A DNA stretch of 64,000 bases, taken from positions 62,001 to 126,000 of the forward strand of contig WION01000032.1 of assembly GCA_015039365.1 (NCBI GenBank), given 5' to 3'. How positions within the stretch are numbered: position 1 is the first letter of the stretch; each line of letters opens with the position of its first letter. The DNA is from Amanita rubescens. Taxonomy: Eukaryota > Basidiomycota > Agaricomycetes > Agaricales > Amanitaceae. Shown here one piece after another: positions 47,763 through 58,407 of the stretch. A program made the translations under genes and the position numbers. The notes beneath the pieces were generated by a model. That model searched no databases, was not told the origin of the DNA, and saw only the letters and a list, made by a program, of their open reading frames with translations.

Positions 47763-49835
47763 ATGGGTCACGCTTCCTCTACCGCTGCCATCAAGGCAGG
47801 ATTTGAGATTGCTGGAGCAGCCACGCTACTTCCTATAGGTCCCGTCGGAGACCTTCTCAATTCCATAATAGAGCTATGCGAAACGGTTTCCAAAAACAGG
47901 CACGTGTCGTCCCACTCTCACTGTGGATTCCACGTTCTCTACTAATACTCGCCAACAGGCATGCTGCTCGTTATCTGGCAGATAGGTGCAAACGCCTGTA
48001 TTATGCCCTTGAACAGTACGAAAAGTTGCCTCTCCCTCGCCGGACAGTTTCGTACCGAGATGACGTGTTCAAGTAGGTTGTCGCTCCCACAACCGTGGAT
48101 TTCAACTGATAAGGCTTGTAGGTGTCTCAAAACGGTCAAAGAGATGATGCAAAAGTGGTCTGGAAAGAGCTGGTTCCATATGTTGGTGCACCAAGGCGAA
48201 TTTGAGGCAGATCTCGAGGATTGTGACAACGAGATATTGGATTGCCTTATTACCTTCATGGTGAGTTCCTTTTTTTGTTTTAAACTGGACTCGATCATGA
48301 CGTATTATCTTTCAGACCGCGGCACAATTGGAAGGGCTAGTAGCGCAGAGAGAAGAGGAAGAATGGAGGACGAAGCTGAAAGAGAGTCTCGATGCAGATC
48401 ATAAAGCTCTCATGCAACAATTTGCCTCCCCCAATTTCTTGGAACGGGTAAAGGAGAGTGAGCTTACGAAGAATGAACAAAAAGTGGTTACGACAATAAT
48501 GCAAAGAGTACGTCCATCAGTGCATACGTGGAGACTGGACTTCTTAACACTTCTTATCAGGGATTAGAGGAACGCAATACCATGTCAGAAGAGGAACGAA
48601 AGCGAATTCAAGTGAACTTGCACAACTTGCTTCTGCTGTCTAAGCAGCTTCCGCCCAATTGCCAGCTTAATTCAGGGGAGGTCCAATGGTCCGGAGAAAT
48701 ACCCACGGAGGGGGGCAAGGACGTTGATTTGTACAAAGGAAGATACCTTCATAGCGAAGACGTGAAAATCAAGGTCGTCCGTTCTGTCAATATGAAGAAT
48801 GAGAATACAGTAAAGGTACATCTCCCTTTGTTGACTTTAAAAATCTTCGTTCGTGACTGACAAACGTTTTAGAGGATTAGACGCGAGGTCGAGCTGTGGG
48901 CGAAAATATATGAAATTGACCATGGAGAGCACATTATACCGTTTTATGGATTCTACTCCCCGGACAATTTTTGTCTGTGAGTACCCTCGAAAGTAACATA
49001 CACTTTTTCGCATTCAATGTCGTGTCAGTGCTCTGGTCAGCCCATGGATAGATAACGGAGATCTGTTGGCGCATGTGAAGAAGTACGACGAGTTTTTCAA
49101 CTACAAGAAGCTGGTACGCATTCGTTCTTTTGTCTAATTTCAAGGCGAAATTCTAATTCTGTCATTCTATAGATCCATGGGATTGCGGAAGGGATCAAAG
49201 TCCTTCATACGAGGGAACCTCCCATTATCCATGGCAACTTGAGAGCAGTTCGTATATGCTTTTTTTTTTATGGCCAATTACGCTGACATCGTTACTAGAA
49301 AAAGGTTCTCATTGGGAACAAGGGTAAACCGTTGATCACGGACTTTGCGCTTGCCAAGGTATGTTATGTCAACTTATCGTTGTATACTTGTACTAAAACC
49401 CCACTCTTGTAGCTTGAAGGGAACATGATCACCCAAACCAGCGGCGAATCGGACAGTTGTAGATGGAGTGGACCGGAATTGTTCATTTTGGATGGACCCC
49501 CTACCGTATCGGCCAAGGGGGATATCTATAGTTTCGGCATGACCATTCTAGAGGTTTGTACTTATAACATTCTCTCGCGTTTGATGCCGGGATTACTGAA
49601 TCTCTTATTTACATAGCTGTTTACGCATGAGATGCCATATGCGAATATCAGGCACAACTTTCAGGTGATTGCAAAGAAGCAGGGGAAAAATGGACTTCCA
49701 GACCGCCCACTCGACGAGCGCATCGTCGCGCGTGGGTTGGATGATAGAATGTGGGAGCTTATATGTCGTTGTTGTTCTCAGGAGCCGAAGGACAGGCCTT
49801 CGATCGAAGAGCTGGTGACACAACTTTCATCCTAG
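47763..49835 (+). CDS. MLKL-like protein: N-terminal helical bundle plus pseudokinase
   Basis: Eleven exons (47763-47899, 47959-48072, 48122-48260, 48316-48507, 48561-48815, 48873-48976, 49029-49113, 49173-49247, 49299-49358, 49413-49553 and 49617-49835) give 506 residues. Residues 1-130 are helical and begin with an Ala/Gly-rich stretch (AGAATLLPIGPVGDLLNSII), like the four-helix MLKL_NTD/HeLo-type domains seen in many Agaricomycete proteins. A charged helical linker (about 131-225) follows. The kinase lobe has the VAIK-type lysine (VKIKVV, about 264), but HRDLKxxN is HGNLRAKKV (362-370), lacking both catalytic Asp and Asn, and DFG is DFA (382-384). GPEL, DIYSFGMTILE and a final Arg (KDRPS) keep the fold. 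It should therefore bind but not phosphorylate (inference). Intron 1 needs a GC donor. Membrane-permeabilising cell death is the family-based hypothesis. Confidence 0.85.
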
Positions 49836-50323
49836 CAGTTCGTGGTTTGAAGATACCATTGTTATATAGTCTACCCTAATAGCACGTATATAATAGTCAT
49901 TTCACAATATATAATAGTAGAATTTACACAATGGTCAAGTTCAACGTGCACTGGCTGATGGGAAAGTTGGAAAAACATAACTCGAAGGCGGTGCCTGTCC
50001 GCTCCTGATTAGAATGATTTGTGGGTTCAATCCGGTTCCGGACTTTGTGATGGCAACGGGCTGTTCCATGACCATCATCACGATCTCTATCGGCCTCTAT
50101 CCCATGAGCAGCTCAAGCCTCAAGCGCTCAAGCTCCAAGTTCAAGTCGGGTGGAAGGATATCATTGTGTCGATAACACAATCCGTCACGCAGTAAGCATA
50201 AACTATCACTGAATATAATGCAGCATCATTTACGATTGTCAGCGACTCGGACTCATTATTTAACGCATCCTCATTTGTTTTGTTCATAAAATACGACCTC
50301 ACTGGCCGCCATTCCACAACCCA
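49836..50323. other. Intergenic region
   Basis: AT-rich 3' flank, no supported gene. Confidence 0.5.
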
Positions 50324-50845
50324 ATGGCTCACGAGTCACGACACCATCATCGTCAATGACTCGGGAACGCTGATTATGTACACGGACACGGGCGCACCAT
50401 CCCAATCCCAGTATTCCACCATAGTGGCAATTCATGGGACTCTGGGTTTCTCTAGCGGTCCGCTTCATCTTATTCTCTCGCGATTTCTTCCTGACCGGCC
50501 TACTCCTTATAGGGATCTTCAAAAAAGTTCAGAAGGTCGCTATCGAGAGAGGCGTACGCGTTAAATCGACGCAATTATCCCGGTTCTATGCCATACAATG
50601 AAGAGGATATTATTAATATGCTTGTCAATGGGACAAAAGAACAGAAAGACGGCTGGCATCGTAACCGAGGTCTCGAATTGGGAACCTTTATTCATAAATT
50701 GATTGACAAGGGAAACTCCCGCCCATCTCGGCTGATCGCAAAACGGGTGGTATAATCGTGGTCGGCTGGTCTGCAGGTGCCGGCGACGCGATAGGCACTG
50801 TTGCGCACGCCGATACCTTACCGGCTGAGGTTCGGACACCATGCC
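50324..50845 (+). pseudogene. Broken copy of the alpha/beta hydrolase
   Basis: Aligns with the start and middle of the hydrolase at 45857: DTIIVNDSGTLIMYTDTGAP, then IVAIHGTLGF, VQKVAIERGVRV, YPGSMPYNEEDI, NGTKEQKDGWHRNRG and, in another frame, VGWSAGAGDA. Small deletions shift the frame near 50565 and again near 50715. The likeness ends abruptly at about 50845 (TLPAEVRT), so the catalytic His part is lost. It is probably a tandem duplicate made together with, or around, the pseudokinase gene. Confidence 0.8.
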
Positions 50846-53007
50846 AAAGCGTGTGACAGGGGTCACAGAACCTTATAACAAACAGCGTGCATTCGAATCC
50901 GATAACGGCTCCAAGAGCCGTTTGGTTTCTTCTTGCGCCAATGGCGAATGCGAAGGAACTATAGGGTTAAAGGAACTGTCGCTTGCTGAGGGCAACTCCC
51001 CGGGAGCAAAGTGAGTCGCCGCCTGTCCAATCCTTCGTTTTGGCTAATCGAGGATTCAAGAGCCATTCTCTTTGGAAAAAAAATAGCCAGGAATGGTGCG
51101 GGTACGGGAGCCGTATCAGTATGGCTTCCCCGTTGAGATTCGCTCGGGCGACTTGAAAGAAGTGCCCATACGCGCTGGACGCTTGATCATCGGTACTCAC
51201 ATTTGAGCAGTTTTAATATTCTACCCCAGGGAGAAGAGGTGTCGTTCTTGGATAGCTGAGAAGGTAAGTTCCTGATGCTTTGTTTCGTCGATTTGACTGA
51301 CCGAGCATTTAAATGTAGACACTTACTTATTCGATCTCTAACGGGACTGGGCTAGCGGACAGCCTATAAAATGGAACTGATGAAATGGGGGACTGGGAAT
51401 GGTGATTTCAGGAGAGGTGACCCCTTCTTCTCCTTTTCCTCGTTCTTTTCTGATAGGATTTTTATGACTCTACAGCCTCGCCTACCAGGACTCGAGGAGT
51501 CCTGTGACTCCCACACTAACGGAAGAAAATCAGTCAGAGATGGTCTCGGGCCGTATGAGGCGTGTTACGTTGGACATTCTAGAACGCCACGGAATGACCT
51601 AACCGTTTCTGTATGCAGACTCGAGTCGGCCGTAGCCAGGGCCAAGGGAGCTCAAGGGTCTGATGACCCTGCACAGGCTAGACCAGACCGAAGGCAGTGC
51701 CACCGCATATATCTGACTCATCGCATCGAACATCAACCACAGCCCGCAATGCAGCAAGCATGGGACCCTGTTGCAGTCGCCCACACCCCAAAATTCTCAT
51801 TCCGCGTTCGAATCGGAACGCGGTTAGTTGCATAAATGAATACCTATGTCCTACCAAGCCCCTTGAAGGTCAGCGCAAACCACTGAACGTGGTCCAGAGG
51901 TAACGCGGTTGACTCCAACTTTCCACAAAGTCACCTGCCTAACTTGCTTCAGAACACCATCGCACACATAAGTGGTACTGGCGTACGACTTGGATAAGAA
52001 GCGAAAACGGCGTTTACATATGGACCGCATGACACTATTCTTCCCCTCGTATTCTGAACCTGTGTTCTGTGATGACGCACCATCAACGTCAAGCAACCAC
52101 GGTCACTCCCAAATTGTTATAATTTGCAGCGTGTCGGACACAGCATCCGAAAGTTATGATACTCATCGGTTCCCATGAGAATGACAAGAAGACACGGAAG
52201 CTCCACAGCGCGTTACGACCCTTCTTCATATTGACCTAATACCGTTGCAATGGTCAACGGCCCAACCTCCACTACATTCCGATGACATAAACTTACACCT
52301 ATAACAAGGTTTCGGTCTCTTCTCGCCTTGGCGTCACTGCATTGTAAATAAAAAAGACTTGAATTCCCTCTACGTGGAGACCTGTTGGGCATTCACCGCC
52401 ACATATCGGATTTCAATTGCGCCTTGTCAAAAAGAAACCCTTCGATCGGTTAAGAGCCGCCCGTCCTCGGCCCACGTTTAAATCATGCCGCAATTGACTC
52501 GAACATGGTCCCTAGCGGCGCACGTAAGGCCATCTGGTTTGATGCCCAAATTGTCCTGCAACGCGACTCGGAACCGACGTAAATGCACGAAATTTGAAAC
52601 CCAGATTTATTTGTTGGACATGGTGACCCAGAGAAAGAGGCCACCATCCAGCCCAGTCCGCGGAGAAAACTCACAGACTTCTGAGACGCGTCAGCTTTTC
52701 TAGACTCATGGCATAGTCATGTTCATCGGCAAACCCTGGGGCACTTCAGGTACACCGAACTGTTCCGTAGACGATGCCTGGAGCACCGGTTTATGGACCC
52801 TTTTTCATTGTGATTGACTTACCGACTTAACGCCATCGCCAATGATCACTGATTAGGTTTGACCTAACCTTTTTAACGGTCTGATCACTGAAACATATAA
52901 CTAGTTATGGGCAACTGCTCGTCTGGCGTTCAAATAACACCGTAATTGGGACTCCTACTGGGGTATATAAGGCTACCCAATTTTGACTTCGAATTTAAGC
53001 TCGAACA
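50846..53007. other. Intergenic region, no supported gene
   Basis: The longest frame (51371-51835, 154 codons) has no known motif. A TATA box (tatataagg, 52963-52971) lies about 45 bp before the next gene. Confidence 0.45.
52963..52969 (+). promoter_or_regulatory. TATA box of the secreted protein gene
   Basis: TATATAA lies 45 bp before the ATG at 53008. Confidence 0.5.
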
Positions 53008-54066
53008 ATGGCTTTCAAAGGTACAACCTCGTATCTGCTCACATAGTCCATCGTCTAACTTATTGTCTTAGTTTTCGGTGCTTTACTTGCCCTCTTCATC
53101 TGTCGCGCGGCCGCGCTAGACTTCAGCAGTTCCCATTGGATTTGGTACGAGTCTGCTACTACAGAACCCACCGACGCCACTGGAGAATTCCGCTACATCC
53201 TTGGCAATGTTCATCCTGGCGGACGCCCCGTCTCCGCAGAAATTATCATTACTGGGGATAATAACTATACTCTCTCAGTTAATGGTCATTTTGTCGGGCA
53301 GGGTAATAACTGGCCAGTAGCTCAAGAATACTGCGTCGCCCTCAATCCGGAGGTTAACGTCTTTACTGCCCAGGTTGTTAACGCTCCTGGTGGCCCGCCC
53401 AACCCAGCTGCATTGCTCGCCGCTATTGAGGTATTTTATTCCGATGGGACTACCAAAACGATCGTGACCGACAGAACCTGGCTCGCAATGAAGCATGGCG
53501 CTGGAATTTGGACCCACGCTCATGAGTTGGGCAACGCCAACACCCCGCCCTGGCATACACCCACCTTGCCGCCCCCTCCCGCTCCCTTATCCCTCGCCAA
53601 TTCACAATGGATTTGGACAAAAGAGCCAGTTAGCGGTGCCGGAGGAAGCAAGCCTATCGGAAGCCGCGCGTTCCGCAAGGACATCGCGTTGCCCGGCAAT
53701 GTTCGAGCCACCGGCGGCACGATTGTCATCAGCACAGATAACGCATATACACTTTACATCAACGGTCAACTCATCGGGAGTCATGCGGACTGGACGCACG
53801 CTCAGACTTATTCATTCCATCTCACCCCTCCTACCCACAACATCGTCGTCGCCATAAATGCTACAAACTTTGGAGGACCTGCCGGCGTCATCGCCGCCGT
53901 CGAGCTCAATGCCGGCTGTGCCAATTTCGTCTATGTCACGGACAGGACCTGGAAGTATAATCTCCATGTGCACCCTCACTTCCAGACCGGCAATGATATT
54001 GGCTGGCCTTTTGCCGTACAAGAGGGCCTCTACGGAGTTGCTCCTTGGGGTGCTATCCCGGCTTAG
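53008..54066 (+). CDS. Secreted protein with two repeated beta-sandwich-like domains
   Basis: Exon 53008-53020 (MAFK) joins 53072-54066 to give 335 residues. The N-terminus is a signal peptide (VFGALLALFICRAAA then LDFSS). Two homologous domains follow: about 22-160 (SSHWIWYES, TGDNNYTLSVNGHFVGQG, VTDRTWLA) and about 185-320 (NSQWIWTKE, STDNAYTLYINGQLIGSH, VTDRTWKY), separated by a Pro-rich linker (PTLPPPPAP). The NGxxIG-type loop and the terminal DRTW recall the galactose-binding-like N-terminal domain of alpha-L-rhamnosidases, but no catalytic barrel is present. A carbohydrate-binding or lectin-like extracellular role is plausible; I cannot name the family with certainty. The start is fixed by the short first exon giving a clean signal peptide. 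Confidence 0.82.
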
Positions 54067-55203
54067 GAGGCGTAGTCGGGATTCGGTAGTGCGCTTGCCA
54101 TGGACAAATTCTTGCGGACTGTAATTTTTGATTTGTCTTGTGTTGTATGGACATGCAGTATATGGACCATGTTTTGCTTTCTGATGTTAGTAACGAGTAG
54201 TGTCGCTAACGAAATGAAATTATCGTGCAAATTTGATCTAAATTAAATGCCCGAACTAGAGAAACTATGCCATCCATCACAGGTTGTATTAGCGTTATTC
54301 GGGACGTTAGGGTTCGGTTTTCCTTTGCAAAGGCGGACGGCGCTCAGATGACAAATAAGAGGGTGTGCAGGGGCATTCATCTTTGCTCAGACCAGGACAG
54401 CGATGGTTGCTCGCAAGCCTCACTTTGAGCACGTCTGCCTCATCCAGGCTTCTCAAGCTGAAACCGTATCACATAGTCCCTCGCATGACATCATGACCAT
54501 CGCAGTCACCAAGAGTTCCCCACTCAATTGCCTTCCTTGGAAAAGGGCCCCGCGTTCCGATCTATGCCAGACTGAGTAGTCTCTTCAGCCATTCGGTTAC
54601 CTGGGCCGAGAAACGACAGACTTCCACACTAAATGTCAAATCTTGCAGACTTCGGTCCAACCTTTAGCTGACTTGGAGAGTGACGAGAAGTATGGGCTGG
54701 GGATGCTTGTAAGAATTCATTGGGTTATGAAGATTGGCCGGCGGTAGTTAACAAGCATAGTTTGACTGATCATGTTGTCAAAACACGGACAGAAAGCATT
54801 AATTCATCGATCCGACGGAACGTTAAGTAATAATGTAAGTGGCTCGCAAATACAGACCATGCATACAACCCGCAATACCGTGCATACATGGCTCCGGAGC
54901 ATAACGAGTAGGGCGTGGGACTCGGTGCTCGATGAAGAAGAAGCGAAGCCACGGGATGCTAATAACGAAGTTCACTTGATTGAATGTTGTTGATCGTTCC
55001 TTCCAATGAGGTTTGGGAAGTGCCAGAATAGGTATCAATGTTTGCGGTAAATGGAGACAAAATTAAAACTAGTCGCACCGCCGGGCAATGAGGACACCCT
55101 GTATGACTATAAATCAAAATGAACTCACTATATTGAATTCCCCGTTTCGCCGTCATCTACTTCATATTTCCGGTTCTATAATCCGTACCGCTCCTCTCAC
55201 ACG
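54067..55203. other. Intergenic region
   Basis: 3' flank of the secreted protein gene, then sequence without a supported gene. Confidence 0.5.
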
Positions 55204-56250
55204 TCAAAAAGACAGACAACGTGTATGAGAAAGGCGGCCCGGTACCGCCTCATGGTACAGACGGTGCACATCAGGCCGCTGGTGAAACGAGCAGGGTGGA
55301 AGGCTGAACCTCCGCTTGTTCCCGCATTCGAGCCATAGAGCGTGTCTATAAATCCGAAACGCGATCTCATTGAGATCCACTCTGATACCATCGAAGGGTC
55401 CGTAGAAGATTCGGAAAAGGGATGTTGTCAAGGTTATGAAGCATGGGGCTTCACGGACATATATGGGACAAGATCCAATAGCTTGAGACACGTGCAATGG
55501 AATAAGCGGGGATTGGCTTGAACTTGATTGATTTGGAAGACGGGACCAGGTAGAGATGTGAATGCACTTGACTGATGTTGCAATCAACCCATTGAGTTCC
55601 CAGATTCGTAATTCCTCCTGTAGTCTATAGCGTTCCCATTCCATCCATGCCAGGCGGCTCCCAGTACCCGGCAGCCCAGATTGGCCCAAATATGCAGGGC
55701 CCGAGTAATGCTGTCCATTACGCACCGTCGGACGCTTTTGACCTTTTTTTTTCGTATTGGGCTTCAGTTTCCATCCTGGGCATATATGCTGTGAGAAACG
55801 AATTCTGAGCAAACTATACCGTTGAACGTTGCTATTGATCGAATTGCACAATGCATATATGCGCGATATCGGTAAATAGAGCACCTCGAAACTGATAATC
55901 CCATGAGGTAATTAGAATACCAGGTGCGTCGATATTCGAATGTATGAACTCACGATATCGAATCTTTATTGCCCATTCTGGCTCTCGTCGGGGACAAAGG
56001 TTCACCACACCAGGCTCGCATTAAGCATCAAGTTGGTGCTTTGTTATCGAGACAGAACTGCCGCTATCCCGAAATCCCAGTGCTGTTGAGGTTTTGGCAC
56101 ATATCGCGACTATGTTGTAGCCGGGATTGTTTTTGATGGTGGTCGAACTTGATGTAACTAGAGACTCGGCGACGCGCCTGTATTGGTTGCGACGAGATGG
56201 CGGAACGGCGAATCGGGATCCGGGCCGACCGAACACTGCGTAAAGTGGAT
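55204..56250 (-). pseudogene. Unidentified protein gene, decayed copy 1
   Basis: The minus-strand frame 55204-55884 ends in a well-formed C-terminus (LNEIAFRIYRHALWLECGN, CSFHQRPDVHRLYHEAVPG). Upstream it carries blocks such as HYSGPAYLGQSGLPGTGSRL and WELNGLIATSVKCIHIST that look real but are joined by shifted frames, for example around the poly-A/T run at 55743-55752. The sequence further left on the minus strand matches copy 2. The family is probably one of the Agaricomycete F-box/beta-propeller-like proteins; I do not recognise it firmly. Confidence 0.6.
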
Positions 56251-56456
56251 TGCGAAGAGATGCTTTGGTCGTGTCGACGTTGACGCGATCAACTCAATCG
56301 ATCGGGACACGTAACGAAATTTCTGAGCCACGTTCACCATAATCCGTCGGATACATTATTTAATGAAAACATGTTTAATTACACTATGCTTCTTAACCGC
56401 AATCAATTTATACAAGCTTCCCCACTTAGCACACGTCACCCGCCGTCTTCCAGGCA

Positions 56457-57290
56457 CTAACTTGAACCAGTTAAATTGAATTTTTTCGTCCGTTTCCACA
56501 CATATTCCGCTGCCTCCCAAATAGACCTATATCTTGCACGTTCTATCATTCGTCGTGCTCCTCTTACACGTCGGAAAAAGCCAGGGACAAACGAACAATA
56601 CTGAGGATCAAGTGCATGCTTTGCAGTGCGATACTGCCTGGTACAAGTACACGGACCAGGTAGAGATATGAATCGAACTTGAACTGATGTCGGGCAATCT
56701 GGGGCGAGGGAGTTGCCGCCGCCTGGCATGGATATAATGGGAGCGAAGTTAGAATGCAAGAATGATTCAGAATCCGGGGAGTTGATGGTTAGGGGCCTGA
56801 ACAACGCCGCCCATTACGGGCCTTTTGACCCTTTCTTCGTAGCATTGGGCTTCAGTTTCCGTTCAGTTTCCGTCTTGGGCATATATATACGGGACAGATC
56901 GTGAGGAAGGTATGGGTTGAAAAGGAGGAACAATGCCAAGAGAAAGGGATCCTGAGTAAGCAATACTGTTGAACGCTATTGATGGAATTGCATATATGCG
57001 CTCCAGAGCTGAAGGACAATGGTAAATATATAGAGTATATCGAAATTGATCCTGCCGTGCGATAATCAGAACATCAGGTGCGTCGCTATATTGAAAGTTT
57101 GAACTCACGATATCGATTTCGCACACACGCCACCGTACCAAATTGCCACCTGCACGCTCCTCCGTCTGACTCTGTGGGATGCTCTGCTGATGTCCCAAGT
57201 GGAAATGTACCCATTGTCCGTTCTGGTCCTCGTCCAAGTCGAAAAGCCGGGGAGAAATGAAGGCTCGCATTCAGTTAATCCACCGGCGCT
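56457..57290 (-). pseudogene. Unidentified protein gene, decayed copy 2
   Basis: Shares many blocks with 55204-56250 in the same order, including tattgggcttcagtttcc, a tgaactcacgatatcga splice-donor region and the ccgctatccc tail. Readable pieces include GQWVHFHLGHQQSIPQSQ, a gtgagt donor after CEIDI, then DAPDVLIIARQDQFRYTLYI and YHCPSALERIYAI. The 3' half is frame-broken. The tandem spacing is about 1.1 kb. Confidence 0.6.
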
Positions 57291-58407
57291 GGTGCTTCGT
57301 TATCGATAATAAACCTCCGCTATCCCAACATCCCAATCCTAATGAACAGAGCCTGACAGATGATACGTTTTAGTACATATCGCGGCTAGTATGTTGTAGT
57401 AGAGTTTGCTTCTGATGCCACGTTCGCCACAAACGTTTCAATCTCCACATCCGTAAGTTTCCAAAAAAATATCAAAAGCTCGGTCGAGGATGGGGTCATA
57501 GATAGAGGAGAGGGGCTAGACGGATGGATACGGAGTGACGATGTGCCAGATCCGGCAGCTCGAGATGTATACGAGCTTTATTACTCGATCCGTTGGGCGG
57601 ACGGGACCAAGTGGAGCTAGAGGTGCACTTGGATTAATAACGGTGGGGAGATTATTCTTCAACGGAGTTACGCTAGAGCCATGTCATCAACACCACGCGA
57701 ATAGATGAAGGAAAAAAGTCCAACATACCTCGAACACATTGGCGCGGGTCCGAACAATTATCTAGTCTCTCCACGTCATGGTCAAATACGAGATGTCTGA
57801 TAAACGGCCTCTCCTCATTTGTAAGGGAAGCCAGACACCGGGCGATTTGGGTGTCGATGAAAATTTTCGTCCCACCTCTTGGCACTGAATAAACGGGGCG
57901 CTACGACTGCTGCGGTCATGGGAAACGCGGAGTAGAGGAAGCCATAATTTGGAGGAAGGGAGCCAGGTCGTCACAAGGAAAATAGAAGTCGAGCCTAATG
58001 CGAACGGGGTGACGACGGGGAGCAGCATATCACACGGAGGGTTCTGGGTATGATGCCAGTTGCGAGTGGGATCGTGATTACCTGTGCCAGTAAGACGAGC
58101 CTAGGGAGGCTGAAGAGAAGAGATCCTCGCTAGAAGGCCTAGGCTGTGGCGAAGCAAGGTGTTGTACCAATAGAGCGGAGAGGGGGGGTGACGCGAGAGC
58201 TCAGGGATCTCTTTTCAAGGCGCTGTGAGCCCTTTCCTGCTAATTTTCCGATGTCGTCGACTAGTACGCCGTACACGGATCCGGGAGAGTCAATTCATAC
58301 GTCGGGGACGCGCTGAACGTGTGAGAAAAACTCACGTCAGCACCCAAGCACTGCCTCCCGCTCCTTTGTCTCTCGCAATCGTGTAAAGGCTAACGCATCC
58401 TCCCACA
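57291..58407. other. Intergenic region
   Basis: A minus-strand frame at 57673-57885 (IARCLASLTNEERPFIRHLV) reads like a protein piece but is not assigned. The rest is the presumed promoter of the NACHT gene. Confidence 0.4.

Noticed and set aside
51371..51835. 154-codon plus-strand ORF
   Set aside because: Biased composition with no family resemblance; cannot be told from chance.
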